NCBI GenBank assembly: GCA_003427395.1
Contig: BFEA01000010.1
Span: 3,390,632-3,454,631 of the forward strand
Direction of reading: 5' to 3'
Source of the DNA: Chara braunii
Taxonomy: Eukaryota; Streptophyta; Charophyceae; Charales; Characeae
DNA: 64,000 nucleotides
The notes below the pieces were generated by a model that saw nothing but the letters and a program-made list of their open reading frames with translations, ran no database searches and was not told the origin of the DNA. Shown here piece after piece: positions 1-10,738 of the stretch. Both the position numbers and the translations under genes were made by a program. Numbering within the stretch: the first letter of the stretch is position 1; each line of letters begins with the position of its first letter.

Positions 1-760
1 GGGTGGTGGGTTTGACGGTGGGGGGTTTGAGGGTGGGTGAGACGGTCAACGGAGGCCTCGATTTTCGGACCATTTGTCAAACCATTTATAACAAAACCCA
101 ACGTTCATTTAAACCAAACTTGCAAGTGTTGCCAACTTGCCACCAATTCATGGAGTGGACAACATACTAAGTTTTACTAACTACTTAAATAAAAAAATTG
201 AAAAAAAAAAGACTTAAAACCCATAAAACGACACGGCAAAAATGTGTTCTTATGCAAATTCACTCTTTTCAGTTTTCAGGATTTTCACGATTTCTCAAGG
301 CTCCCCAAAAGTTCCCCAAAACAGTGAACTCCTAGACCGCAACAAACACCCAACTTGGCACACACAGACATTGACCAAAAATTTAACGGTGTTAAAAAAA
401 AAAAAAAAAATCCAATTGAATCAATGCCTTCAGTGCAGCCGACTATATCACGTCCAGAAAACACTGAAGAAATGACAGTCGACACAATGAGTCAGTGACC
501 ACACTATTTATTAAATGCAGTGAATCATTCATGCAGAGTTTTTTTCTAGTAACACGGTACTAACGTCCAATGCCACCTAAATATTGAACCCATCTCGCCA
601 ACTGCACCCTGCTGCGAAGGCCTGCCTGCATCTCGTCACCTACACCCCACTCCGAAGGTCTGCCTCAGTGTGTCATCTGCTGTGCAACAACTGTCCCACG
701 TCCAGTTTGTGCATACGCAGCAATGCCACAACGAAGTGTCAACTACCAAAATGCTCCGAC
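1..760. other. No gene recognised
   Basis: A/T-rich intergenic sequence with an A run near 395-409. The short open frames have no protein-like composition and I recognise no element here. Confidence 0.5.
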
Positions 761-932
761 AAACGAAGACACTGTACAAACAGTCTATCCTACTGTACCA
801 TGAGAGTTATCAGACCTCAGACCGGTAATGATACAGTTTGGCCATGAAACGAAGACACTGTACAAACAATTTATCCTACTGTACCATGAGAGCTATCAGA
901 CCTCAGACCGGTAATGATACAGTTTGGCCATC
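761..932. repeat. 86-bp tandem duplication, two copies
   Basis: Two adjacent copies, 761-846 and 847-932, each starting AAACGAAGACACTGTACAAA and ending in TTTGGCCAT. They differ by only a few substitutions. No function is apparent. Confidence 0.9.
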
Positions 933-2343
933 AAAGACTGAGCTTGCGCATGTTGATCAATAGGCGGTATAGAGGCCGTGGCGTGCCCTGGCTATGCGGC
1001 CCCAGTCCTATCCTCTGCCTGACGCGTCGACCTATGTCATCATTTCCATCCGCCGCCCGACCTCTGGGCACATAATTGGAATCACCTAGATCGTCAGCGC
1101 CTGTGGTCTTGCCAGCCTCCTCAGCTGTGGAACTGTCGTCATGGTAGATGACCACATCGTCTCGTCTCTTCTCGACGCGCCCTGAACAGTCGACGACATC
1201 ACGTTTGAAGGCTGCTCCAGATGCACCACCGTGAAGTGCGTCATGCCCACGCTCCGATCTATGCAAAATGGTTGTCGAGCCTCCGACGCCTGTCCCTCCG
1301 TCCGCCACTGCCCCGACAGTTGTCATCCTGGTCGGATCTCTAGCATGAAAAGAAGGTAGATGAAGGCGACGGTGATATGGAATCGATGTACTTGTCCCCT
1401 TCTTCCTCGCCTGAGATAACCTCACAATTGCCGTCCTGGTGCCGTGGACATTCGATGTCTTGGCCCTCGTAGGCCTACCGTGTCGCTCCTCGTATGCTCT
1501 CATGGAGTCGTGACAACCACCATAGTCGAGGCCTATTGATCGCGTCCCCGCAGGGACATAGAACGACACCGTCGGCAATGCATGCACCTCGTCGCCCGCC
1601 CTCCGGTCCCTAGTCACGCCGTCATAGAACGACACCGTCGGCAATGCGGTGCTCGCGGGCAAGCCCTGCGCGGCAGGGCCGAACGGGTCGACGCCATGGG
1701 GGTGCGGGGGTGCTGAACGCATCGCCATGAGATGCGGTCGAGCGTCACCTGTGTGCCAGCCTCCGACAGCTCGTGAGATGGGCCCGTCAGCGCCACGCTG
1801 TGCGTCCGATGACGCTCTATGCTCGTGGTCTCTGCCCCCCGGCAGGCCACCATCTGTGGTCAATGTCCATGCCAGATTCTGCCTCGTGTCCTCGCCACCG
1901 CCCAAGCCGACAACTTCACGAACAGTCTCCTGGGTTGGACGTAGTGGGTCTGGGTGTGGGTCCCGCTAAGGGTCTGCCGGGACTGATGACCCGTCGCCTA
2001 CGAAATCCCTCGCACGGTGACCGTCCTGCGCCACATACTCTACATCCACTCTCTCGAATGAATCCCTTAGACTACGTTGCGCCACAATGCGTGGGCCGCC
2101 ATGGCGGTTCCGTGCCACCTGCTCCGCCAAACCCTGGTCCACCGCATGCGGTGCTCCCACATGAAAAATGGCGAGAGTGGCGAAGACTGTGGGATGCAGT
2201 ATCGTGTCGCCGGCGAACTCGTCGAATCCTCTAGACACTCCATCCGTGTCATCCACTCGACCGGTCGTTGGCGGTGCCACAATCGCCAAAGTGGGACATA
2301 AGAAAGTCGATACGTCGGACAGACCATCTAACACCGACTCCAT
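931..2343 (-). pseudogene. Unidentified decayed protein-coding frame
   Basis: A single reading frame runs from an ATG at 2343 down to 931 with one internal stop at 1966-1968, leaving about 470 codons otherwise open. Codons on both sides of the stop read as one continuous protein-like text rich in Arg, Asp, Gly and Thr. I recognise no domain. The C-terminal part is acidic and contains DDLGDSNYVPRG, loosely like the acidic tails of the plant hAT transposases in this window. A 25-bp direct repeat inside it encodes ALPTVSFY twice. The sequence just upstream of the ATG is crowded with TTGAAC/GTTCAA motifs, as is the 3' flank of the hAT at 6.7-8.6 kb. It may therefore be part of a hAT-related element. 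The high GC of the region also favours long chance frames. Confidence 0.35.
1557..1647. repeat. 25-bp direct repeat, 66-bp period
   Basis: CATAGAACGACACCGTCGGC followed by AATGC occurs at 1557-1581 and again at 1623-1647. The 66-bp period keeps the reading frame of the surrounding minus-strand frame. Confidence 0.85.
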
Positions 2344-2362
2344 GACAATCACTATGAAACCA

Positions 2363-2460
2363 CGAGTTCATTGAACGCGGGTTTTGCGTTCAGAAACCGA
2401 ATGATTTGAACGTGTGTTCAATGAACTCGCGTTCTCAACTTGAACGGGTTTGCGGCTGTA
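2363..2460. other. Cluster of GTTCAA/TTGAAC motifs (possible hAT subterminal repeats)
   Basis: Several short motifs in both orientations (GTTCATTGAACGCG, TTTGAACGTG, GTTCAATGAACTCGCG, TTGAACGGG) occur within 100 bp. hAT elements commonly carry clustered short subterminal motifs that the transposase binds. A similar cluster follows the hAT at 9060-9150. No terminal inverted repeat was identified. Confidence 0.35.
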
Positions 2461-2606
2461 AAGAAACGGAAAATAAACAACGAAAAAGAAAGAAAACGAA
2501 AAAAAAACTTACCTACATTTGTATGTGTTGTCCTATTTGCTGTACACTTTAAAAAATGCATGACTGTGCCAGACTGTTTCGACGGACTTTCACGGAATTT
2601 TTTTTT

Positions 2607-2630
2607 GTGTGTGTGTGTATGTGTGCGTGT

Positions 2631-2666
<36 letters not shown>

Positions 2667-2674
2667 GTGTGTGT
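2607..2674. repeat. (TG)n microsatellite
   Basis: Interrupted TG dinucleotide run. The frames read through it are artefacts. Confidence 0.95.
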
Positions 2675-3180
2675 AGAAGAGCAAACTCCTGTTTGTGTGT
2701 GTTCGTGTGGAATAGCGTTGTCGGCGCGAATACCCTTACAAGGGTATCCGTCCTGGTTTTTGCAAGTGACATAAATGAGTTTGATTTAAAGTTGAGCGTA
2801 CCGCTCAAGTCACGGCAATGCCAGTCATTTACGTTTGACTAAAGGTTGACTGGAGTAGAGGGTGAGTGGACGCGCAGGCTTAAGGCGCGTGCGATCTCCT
2901 TTTCCTTTTGACGACTGAAAAGGCTGGCATTGGTCGCCGACTATATTTTTATTCTTTTGATTGAAGTAGGATTAGCCCTGTGATTGATACATTTGTCTAT
3001 GCGTATGTGCGGGAGGGTGCGCGTGGCCGCCGTGGTGTAGTTGGAGTAAGCCGGCGAGGGTGGTTAACGGCCGCAAACTCGACTGTAGGCGGGGGCGAGG
3101 CCCAAACCGCCGTCTTGGGCCTGAGCGTAGTGCTGCACCACGTTATATAGGAGGTTGCGACGCTGGTCTCAGGCTTGGGT

Positions 3181-3236
3181 TTAGCCCTATTGGTTACGAC
3201 ATTGGACTCAGGATACAGAGGTGCGGGATCGAGGCC
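3181..3236 (+). pseudogene. tRNA-like segment 1 of LTR head
   Basis: TTAGCCCTATTGG (3181-3193) resembles a pol III box A. GGATCGAGGCC (3226-3236) resembles a box B (GGNTCGANNCC), at a normal tRNA spacing. The same segment recurs at 27008-27060 and near 39185 in the other A-type heads. Stems are degraded, so this is tRNA-derived sequence and not a functional tRNA gene. Confidence 0.5.
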
Positions 3237-3473
3237 AGCGGGGCGCCAGCGCAGCAGTAATGGAGCAGCGAAGGAGCTGAGGGGTTGAGAGTCTCGCGGG
3301 ACTATCCCCCTTAGTTTTGTGGGGGCGGGGCAATCGTGGGCCCGCTCGACAGGGCTAGGGGAGTGCCGAGGGGTCTTTTCCAATTTTTTATTATTGTTTA
3401 TTATTATTACCTTTCCTTTATTTTGGCTTTATCTGGGCCGGCACAGGTGCTAAGGCTGACTGTAGACCCTAAG

Positions 3474-3545
3474 AGCCTAGCTCAGTGGGTGCACCCTTGA
3501 ACTGTCGAAAATGTCGATCTGGGTTTGGATCCAGATGGCGGAAAT
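3474..3545 (+). pseudogene. tRNA-like segment 2
   Basis: Box A TAGCTCAGTGGG lies at about 3478-3489, and GGTTTGGATCC, close to box B, lies about 40 nt later. No convincing full cloverleaf forms. The segment lies 150 bp upstream of a U6-like segment; the LTR at 26467 has the same order. Confidence 0.55.
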
Positions 3546-3623
3546 TGATGAGTAAAGCCAATTTTTTTGGCTCGCCCAGGGCTACTTTGGCCCCGAGGCA
3601 GCCGCAGGGCATTTGTATAGTGG

Positions 3624-3716
3624 GTCCTTCCGGACATCCGTTAAAGTTGGAACGATACAAGGAAGATCAGCATGACCCTGCGCGCAGATAATACGCATAA
3701 ATTGAAAACGGTTTCC
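3624..3716 (+). pseudogene. U6 snRNA-like segment
   Basis: The segment aligns along nearly its whole length with U6 snRNA. It has a 5' stem-loop-like GTCCTTCCGGACATCCG, then TTGGAACGATACA, the AGC triad in a GATCAGCATGACCC context, CTGCGCGCA, and a 3' end running into a T run at 3717-3721. The ACAGAGA box is altered (ACAAGGA), so a working spliceosomal U6 is unlikely. U6 pseudogenes are common near LINE activity. Here, however, the LTR at 26467 carries a U6-like segment at the equivalent position (27554), so it is part of the repeat. Confidence 0.8.
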
Positions 3717-4539
3717 TTTTTCTGTTTGCCATGCTCTATTTTCTTTCCGACAGGGCTTCTGCGTTGTTCGGACCACAAAGCACTAGTCGTGTTCGCTTCG
3801 ACACGAGGAAGACGAAGGGGATGATCGTGGGAAAAGGAGTTGCAAGTGCGATCCTCGTTTGGAATCGGGCATGAGTGAGAAGACGGGATAAGCGGGCGAA
3901 GTGACGAATGGAAGGAACCTGGACGCAGGTTGCGCCAGGAGCACTCAACGATAGAGACGGGGATGGTGTCGAAGGAGGGAGAGTGATGAAAAGTTGGGAT
4001 TGCCTATCACGCCCGATCCTTAATGGATTCGGGGGAAGGAAGGTGTTAACGTAAGGCTTTTGGGCGGGTGAGCGTAACGGTAAGATTAGTTCCGGGGTTA
4101 GGTTAGCAGGACGGGTGTTAGTAGAGAGAAGCGCCTCGTGGAGGAACGACGAATGGTGGATATGGCGGGCTGTGGAACAAGGATTTCACTCGTTTCTTGA
4201 GGGGAACGAGTGAGGGAAGGTACGATTCGGGGGTTTTCAGTCGGGGCGAGTTGGATGGCGGAGTTCGATTTGGGAATTGGTTGGTTAGTTAGTCGGTGCA
4301 TGAGAACGAGGCGCACGGGAGTGATGGTGAGGGCGAACGCGACGAGGCAGGGGGCAGGAACCGGGCTCGGGACTTTACGGTTTTAGGCAGGGAGAGAAGC
4401 GGAGTGGGGGTTCTGAAGCTGGGCGATTCTGATAGTGTTAGTAGAATTGGAGATTAGCGGTTAGTCGTGGAATTGCGTTAGTAAGGTAGTGCGTTGTGCT
4501 AAGGTAAGTAGGAGCGGATGCATGTTTCCTCGCTCTAGC
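3717..4539 (+). other. LTR body with class-1 stem-loop
   Basis: Non-coding LTR sequence. A strong stem-loop is at 4186-4213: TCACTCGTTTC pairs with GGAACGAGTGA over 11 bp (one G.T) around the hexaloop TTGAGG. The neighbouring text (GGGGGTTTTCAG, GGCGAGTTGGATGG, repeated GGTTAG) recurs in the units at 28.0-28.9 kb of the other LTR. Confidence 0.6.
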
Positions 4540-5430
4540 GGAAGATGCATTCGATTTTGCTCAGCCTGTCGGCGAGGGCAACGTGAGACTGGCCGCGGGA
4601 CCAGAAGTCTGCCGCTGGGCAACGGGTTGAACACGGAGCATCAAGGTAGACGACAATATTTCTTTATGTGTTCTAACGGAAGATTCGTTCGCATTTGACC
4701 TGTTATAGCAGCAGGCGGAGGACCGAGCGAGGGCGCATGGTTGGCAGTCGTGTATCTTTCTGAGGTTTAGTGGAGGACTCTTGCGAATTCGCCATTTCCA
4801 TTAATAAGGGCAGCTGGAGGCCAGCAGCGAAGCTGGGTGTTTACCTGTTAAGCTAATGCCGCCCGACCCCGTGCCCGGAGTTTCAGAAAGAGCAGAGGAT
4901 CGGCGGAAAGCAGAGTCAGGTGACCACGAGGAAACAAGAGGGATCAAAGGTAAGAGGCGCGTACCTGGGCGACTTCGTGTAGAAAATCCTTTCGATTTTG
5001 CTCATGCTTGCGTAAGGTAGCCGCGGACGACGGGGGGGGGGCTTACCTGTTGGCCATTGCGCTGGTCATTGGAGGAGAGGCGACTGGCTGCAGTTCGGCA
5101 GGAGACTCACTATGATCGGGCCCTTACAAACGATGACGGGAAAGATACTGCATGCAACGTTGTTGAAGGGACAGAGGGGTTTACCTGGCGGAAAACGGGG
5201 CAAATGAGACAGTGTACTTGTCTGTGCTCCAGGTGAATGTTCATCCGATTTTGCTCCTCGTATCGGCGGTCGTAGCCACGATTAGGCTCTCTGTGCGAAG
5301 GGTTGGACAACAGTGTATTTTTCCCCTGTTAGCGGAAGAGTGCAGCCTCAGTTTCTACGCTTGATGAGCAGTGAGGCAAGGCCGGCCTGCGCTCGCTAAC
5401 TGTTGTGGGTGATACGAAGTCAATCTGGTT
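4540..5430 (+). repeat. Diverged tandem units (about 230-440 bp) in the LTR
   Basis: The phrase TTCGATTTTGCTC or TCCGATTTTGCTC recurs near 4549, 4990 and 5249, each time followed by a CGGCG-rich stretch. Units also contain TACCTG motifs (near 4842, 4962, 5044 and 5182), which read CAGGTA on the minus strand like splice donors. No coding potential is visible. Confidence 0.5.
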
Positions 5431-5529
5431 GTGGTTTGTGTCAGTCGTCAAGGACCAGCCACGACCAGGGGACGAACGACTACTACTATGAAGGTTGGGC
5501 TTCCGCTGCTCGTTCTCAACTGCTTTCTC

Positions 5530-6715
5530 CTACAGTAACCGTTGCAGGGCCATCTAGGAAGGCCACCCAATCTCCTGCTTGCAGGGTAGGTCCTTTTCTT
5601 AACAACCTACACCAGGCTCGCGGGATTACCTCTATTATGGACTCTAGATGTTTGTCTATGTGATGGTAGTACCGAAGTTTATCCCGGAGTTGAGCAACTG
5701 TCTTCCAATTCTTTTTTTCTTGGTCTCATAGATGTCTTACCCAGAGCATCCCTTGTTTCCCCCATCCCTTCCATGGTGCCGTGGAGCTGAGAGTATTTGG
5801 CCATGGTGTGGGGAAATCCAGCAGTTTTCAAAAAACGGTTGCCAGTACACCTTTTCCCATCGTTCCGGTGCCGATTTCTCAGGGAGGGGGAGTCTGCGCC
5901 AGCTTTTCAAGAGTGTAGGCCATACTATTTCCACTGGGGACTCTACGCGGGATTGACCAGAAGCGATCTTCCAACCATGTGAGGGGGTGTACTTCTGGTG
6001 GGGCAGGCGGGGCCAGGCGGGCTACGTGTTCGAGAGCCTGGGCCCTCCAAGGGCTTGTGGTGGAAAAGATCAGCTTTTTAAGCCACTTCAGACGAAGGGC
6101 CTGGACTTGCGATGGTGGATCAATAATGCCTAGACCCCCGACACGCTTTGGTTGAATGACCGACTCCCATGCCACTCGACGTATCGCATTTTCCCGCTCA
6201 TCGTCACCTCACCACAAGAAGGCCGCTGCTCTAGCTTTTAGAGATTGGAGCGCTGTCTTACTTAACGACCATAGAACTGATCTGTACCATAAGGTAGCAA
6301 AAACCATGTTGTTAAGTGTCAGCGCTCTGCCAAGGATAGATGTGTGCTTATTACGCCAGTTGGCCAATTTTGCCAAGGCTGGGGTACTTATCTAGTTGTT
6401 ATTGGAGGGCGGGCGCCCCCGGGCTGACATGGAGATCCCCAAGACACGGACTGGGGCCTCGTGGGGGAGCCATTGAATTGCAGGGGAATCTGGTGGGCGA
6501 CCCCCCTGATGGTGGATCCACCATCCTTATGTTTTGCTTCCCCAGTTCACTACCATGTCAGATGCTGATGCAAACCTATCCATTAGTCGTTTGATCTCTT
6601 CCATATTATAGTGTGCTGCATCTACCATAATAGTGTGATCGTCTGCGAACAATGAGCATACCGGGGTGGCCTCCCGGGGGACCCGCGCAATATGAATTCG
6701 TGCAATGTCTCTATT
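5530..6715 (-). pseudogene. LINE ORF2 fragment: reverse transcriptase to mid C-terminal region
   Basis: On the minus strand, from 6715 leftwards, the frame enters within the reverse transcriptase at RIHIARVPREATPVCSLFADD. FADD (about 6635-6647) is catalytic motif C. It continues through MVVNWGSKT and PVRVLGISM to a thumb-like NWRNKHTSILGRALTLNNM and a block KRVGGLGIIDPPSQ typical of LINE C-terminal regions. Beyond a frameshift near 5885 come YWQPFFENCWI and then LRDKLRYYHHIDKHLESIIE and IIEVIPRAWCRLL down to about 5530. In-frame stops occur at 6527-6529, 6392-6394 and 6209-6211. The 5' end is cut within the RT domain, exactly against hAT sequence. The text that should follow is found on the other strand from 14069. 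The element is dead. Confidence 0.8.
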
Positions 6716-8591
6716 GGTTCGAACCCTGCTGTTGCCAGCGGAGACTCGTTTCGGCACGAACGTCATAATGATGACGAGGCTTGTGGACCTGCGGGGAGAG
6801 CTCACGGAGCTCGTGGTCACTGATTGCTGGCATGAGACTGTTTGGTCTACCATCAAGATCCGCAAGGACGCCACAGAGGTCACTGCGTGTATCGGGTCTC
6901 CTCCATGGTGGGAGGATTTAAGAGTTTTGTGTAGGATGTTGGAGCCTATCATGGATATGTTGAGGTTGGTCGACAGCGACACACGCCAGATAAACAAGAT
7001 TTTGCGTCCTTACGAGGTGATGATTGCATCTTGCTTGTCTGCGTGCCGCGACATCGATCGGGAGCAGCAGGACACTATTTTGGAGGTGTTTGACAGGCGG
7101 CGTACCATGTTCCGGACACCCGCCCACACAACAGTCATGTTGCTGGATCCCAAGTTCCGAAACCCGACGCTCAACGATGACCAGGAGGTGCAACAGGGAT
7201 TAATCGAAGCCTTGGTCCAGTTCGGCTACCCAGAGGGATCGGCGCAGCACAGACAGGTCCTTAGGGCGGTCGACAGGTTCCATACGAAGGAACCTCCTTT
7301 CCATGAGGTCAACATGCGGCGAGCGTTGGATAGCTACACCCACCCTGCCAGTTTTTGGTCTGCGAAGAGTGTGAAGTACCCTCACACGACCGTTTTTGCC
7401 GACAGGATCCTTCCCATCTGGGCGACTGCATCACCGTGCGAGAGAGCATGGTCTCGCTGAAGCTTCATTCATTCGAAGTCATGCAACAGGTTGGAGGTTG
7501 CTAGGGCTGAGAAGCTCGTGCGGTGCCACTAGAACCTCAGACTACTCGACATACCGTCATTGTGTGACGATGCTCCTGCTGACAGGCCCGATTTCTTCGG
7601 GAACTGTATGCATTGTTGGCAGACCGTGGAGGAGGAGGTGGCAGTGGACCAGCAACTCGTCAGAGGTAGCGGTGCACTGGCGAGGGTGACCGAGGAGGAG
7701 TTGACTCACGCCAAAGAGAGGATGCGCATCGTTTCCCGCATGGGAGCCATGCGTCGGGTGGCGGAGTCCGACAGGAGGCGACGTAGGGGCGGAGGTCGTG
7801 GACGTGGCGGGCGTGGGCGAGTAGGTGTCGGAGGAACGAGGCATGGTGGCGGGCATGCTGCATCTGGGACTCGTCGACAGCGGGCGAATGGTTTCATCCG
7901 CAAGGCCCGCCAGCGTTGGGACGAGGGAGACTTCTTATTCGACAGCTCGTCCAACGACGACGACGATTTCTTTGCTATGGGGACCGCCGCGCATACAGAC
8001 GATGAGAGAGGTGACTGTGACGATAGAGGTGATGGCAGAGGTGGCGGTGACGGGGGAGGTGATGGCAGAGGTGGGGGTGACGACAGAGGTCACGGAGGAG
8101 GTGGGGGCGACGACAAAGGTCACGGAGGAGGTGGCGGCGACGAGGGAGGTGACGACAGAGGTCACGGAGGAGGTGGCGACGACGAGGGAGGTGACGACAG
8201 ATGTCACGGAGAAGGTGACAGCGACGAGGGAGGTGACGACAGAGGTCACGTAGGAGGTGGCGGCGACGAGGGAGGCGACGACAGAGATCACGGAGGGGGT
8301 GGCGGCGACGCGGGAGCTCATGGCAGAGGTGGCTGTGAGGAGTATGAGGACGACGGTCTTGTGCGTGGTCGTCGCTTCGTCTTGAAGCGGTTGAGACACG
8401 GGGGCAAACAAGATAACAACATCGGATCTCGTGTGCGCAGACGTCGTCTTCAGACTCTTCACGATGCGACCGTCACGGAGGCAAGCGTCATGCAGCATGA
8501 GCAGGTTGTCGTGTCTGAGGACTCCCTGAGCGACACGGAGGACTTGGACTTCATTCCTTGTGATGCTGACCTGAGGGGCGAGGAGCATTAA
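6716..8591 (+). pseudogene. hAT transposase, C-terminal half
   Basis: It starts abruptly at TLLLPAETRFGTN, the second half of the RNase H-like/hAT core. It continues through WWEDLRVLCRMLEPIMDML and TVMLLDPKFRNPTL to the hAT dimerisation region (PCERAWS, FIHSKSCNRLEVARAEKLV, NLRLLD). Stops at 7458-7460 (TGA) and 7530-7532 (TAG) lie in an otherwise unbroken frame. The second replaces the Trp normally preceding NLRL, a G-to-A change. The C-terminal tail is Arg/Gly-rich, then a long Gly/Asp/His repeat, then the acidic end SDTEDLDFIPCD and a TAA at 8589. The N-terminal half that would precede TLLLP is at 16181-18095 on the opposite strand and breaks at the same codon. This looks like one element split by a LINE insertion and an inversion. 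Confidence 0.85.
8005..8340 (+). repeat. Gly/Asp/His-coding minisatellite in the hAT tail
   Basis: In-frame imperfect repeats of GAGGTGGCGGCGACGAGG and GACGACAGAGGTCACGGAGG encode units like DDRGHGGGGGDEGG. The array preserves the transposase frame. The opposite strand is also open here as a Val/Thr/Ser-rich shadow. Confidence 0.85.
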
Positions 8592-9231
8592 CCCGGTTTC
8601 GTTGAGGTGCCGACCACGTCTGTAGCGGCGATTACAGCTCTGGCGGAGAGTAGAGCAGGGTTGGCTCGTCCGAAGTCTCCGGCATGCATTGTAGACACTT
8701 AGGTCGCACAGGACTCCCAGCGCCATCTCACACAACCTGCAGTCGAGGTTCATGCGGAAGCTCGAGGAGGAGCAGCCGATGATGGGCAGACAATTCCAGA
8801 CGGTGGAGGGAATGTGCCACCTCCTTCCACCGTCGTTTGCACGGGCGCCCACAGGGCACCCAGCGTCGCGGTCCCCTCCACAGGCGAGGTAGCACGTCCT
8901 CCCACAGGTGACGTTGGTTTGGAGGACGGAGAGGTTGCACGTACTCCCACTTATGCCCATGAGGGAGAGGATGTACGTCCTGCCACGGTCGACCATGTTG
9001 GCCTCGCCTGCCCCACTGGCAGTCTTCCACCCACCGCCGAGATGATCGCCCTATGTAACCGTTTGAATGCGTTTGACGAGCGTTCACGTTCAAACCCGCG
9101 CATTCATAGCGTACATGCCCGCGTTCAAACTCGTTCAAACGCGCCACGTGTCATACAGTGGGGGAAAACTGAACGCGCGCCCCCCACCTGGGTGCGGGTG
9201 TCAGAAGCCACTATGGGGCACGCACAGTTTT
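8592..9231 (+). other. hAT 3' flank with TTCAAAC motif cluster
   Basis: After the TAA the same frame stays open, with one more stop near 8697, as far as about 9290 (EVARPPTGDV-like text). It may be a longer tail or GC-driven chance. At 9058-9150 the motifs CGTTTGAATGCG, CGTTCAAACCCGCG, CGTTCAAAC and GTTCAAACGCG cluster, compatible with subterminal transposase sites. Confidence 0.4.
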
Positions 9232-9280
9232 TGGGGGGGGGGGGGAAAGGTGTGTGTGTGTGTGTATGTGTGTGTGTGTG

Positions 9281-9322
<42 letters not shown>

Positions 9323-9430
9323 CTGGATTGTTTGTTTGATTGATTGATTGATTAATTGATTGATTGATTGATTGATTTTGATTGATTGGATGGTTGGAAA
9401 AAAAATACGAAGAAAAAAAAAAAAAAAAAC
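9232..9430. repeat. G run, (TG)n, (GATT)n and A run
   Basis: A G run near 9232-9244 is followed by TG repeats to about 9280, GATT tetranucleotide repeats from about 9281 to 9385 and an A-rich tract to about 9429. Confidence 0.95.
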
Positions 9431-9439
9431 TGCGGCGGT

Positions 9440-9994
9440 GGCAAAGGGGGGAGCAACATTGGTCACCACGTCGAGGGCAGCGGTGGCTGCGTTGGGCCCA
9501 ACGCTAAAGACGTCATAGACAGTGGTGGTGGCGTTGGGGCCAGCAGCGGCGATTGGAGGAGGAGAAAGATGTGGTGGAAGAGGAAGAAGAAGAGGAGGAA
9601 GAGGAGGACGTGGCGGACAAGAAAGAAGAAGATGAGGAGGAGAAGAGGGAAGTTATAGCGGGTCCAAAAAAAAAAAAAAAAAAAACAGCAATTGCCACAT
9701 GGCACATTCTCAGAGGAGGAGGAGGAGGAGGAGGAGGATAGGGAGGACGAGGACGAGGAGGACAGGGAGGACGATGAAGAAGAAGAGGAGGAGGAGGAGG
9801 AGGAGGAGGATAGAGAGGACGAGGACGAGGAGGACAGGGACGACGATGAAGAAGAAGAGGAGGATGAGGAGGGGGAGAGGAGCAGGAGGAAGAACAAGAA
9901 GATGAGGAGGCAGACGAAGTTGTGGCGGGCGAAAAAAAAAAAAGCTCGAGGGTGTGTGTGTGTGTGTTCGAGTGTGTGTGTGTGAACTGCGCGT
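9440..9994. repeat. Purine-rich low-complexity tract with (GGA)n, A runs and (TG)n
   Basis: One strand is nearly pure GAG/GGA/GAA with A runs at about 9667-9685 and 9931-9943. Frames here encode only Glu/Asp/Lys/Arg or Ser/Pro/Leu strings, so they are not genes. Confidence 0.9.
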
Positions 9995-10186
9995 TGTCGA
10001 GCGCATCGGTCCGGCACCGCACGAGGCAGCGCGGGACCCTCCCGACCGCGTCACGCAGGAGTTGGTCTAAATCCTTCGTCGCAAATATACATGGAGCTTC
10101 CGCGAGCCGCTCCGGCCGAGTGCGCCAGCCATACCTCTCGCGAGTCCCTACAACAGGATAGGGCCTGCGCGAGGCACGACTTACCT

Positions 10187-10290
10187 CCACCTTACGGGAG
10201 TTGTCACCTCCCTTCGGTGGGCATATCCCCGCCGAGCTACCAGTCCACAGTACGAAAGTTGATCATTTGCAATCGCAGAGGTGGACCAGC
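10187..10290 (-). ncRNA. Structured LTR RNA block with box-A-like motif
   Basis: In LTR orientation: GTCCAC pairs with GTGGAC, then TAGCTCGGCGGGG (box-A-like), then CCACC-GAA-GGGAG-GTGACAA-CTCCC-GTAA-GGTGG, two nested 5-bp stems around a GTGACAA loop. The same fold occurs at 32090-32200, 43570-43660 and 55790-55895. In the last, both stems have changed sequence but still pair. Confidence 0.6.
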
Positions 10291-10738
10291 CGAGAGCATT
10301 TCTCGTTCGCTGTAGCATAGGGGGTACACGCGGTAATACGCCTCTATCAGACCCGCGCACGAACCGACGCATTAGGGAGGCTGAAATCCCAAGTGCGGCC
10401 CGTCGTCGGTCGACTAGGACGTATCCCACTCACCACGCGCACACCACTCTACGAACACAAAAGTAAAACGCACACACAACGGCACGCACGAAACGACACA
10501 ACACAAACAACGAGGCAACGCTCCTAGTCGCTTAGTAGCTATCCCATAACTTTCCGATGCGGAATCGGATAGGCTTCGCGTGCGGAACTTAGTATAAAAC
10601 CGCGCGGACGCAGGGCTAATTCATATCGACTCACAATCCAAGCGTACGCAAGCAGTCGCAATGATGACGTACTATGTAGTGCCCATAATCAGGCGGTCCC
10701 TCGTGGATCCGAGCACCACTTATGACACTCAAGTGTCA

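Larger units (their letters stand above)
2719..5430 (+). mobile_element. LTR, 5' portion (cut at right by an inversion junction)
   Basis: It begins TGTCGGCGCG and then AATACCCTTACAAGGGTAT, the same head as the LTRs at 26467 and 38643. It continues co-linearly with the LTR at 26467: GCGC-rich stem, tRNA-like segment, second tRNA-like segment, U6-like segment, then units each carrying a stem-loop. It lacks the 3' half (stem-loop array of class 2, structured block, CGACA end). That half lies in opposite orientation at 9995-14050. The right boundary is approximate (5.40-5.53 kb), where LINE coding sequence on the other strand begins. Joined to its other half, it would give an LTR of about 6.8 kb, close to the 6.0 kb of the copy at 26467. 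Confidence 0.7.

Noticed and set aside
3624-3716. Working U6 snRNA gene
   Set aside because: The ACAGAGA box is altered, no plant-type upstream element was seen, and the segment lies inside an LTR.
7935-8996. Minus-strand 353-codon frame rich in Val, Thr and Ser
   Set aside because: It is the antisense shadow of the Gly/Asp/His repeat in the hAT tail.
9463-10190. Long Ser/Pro/Leu or Glu/Asp frames
   Set aside because: They come from a purine-rich low-complexity tract with A runs.
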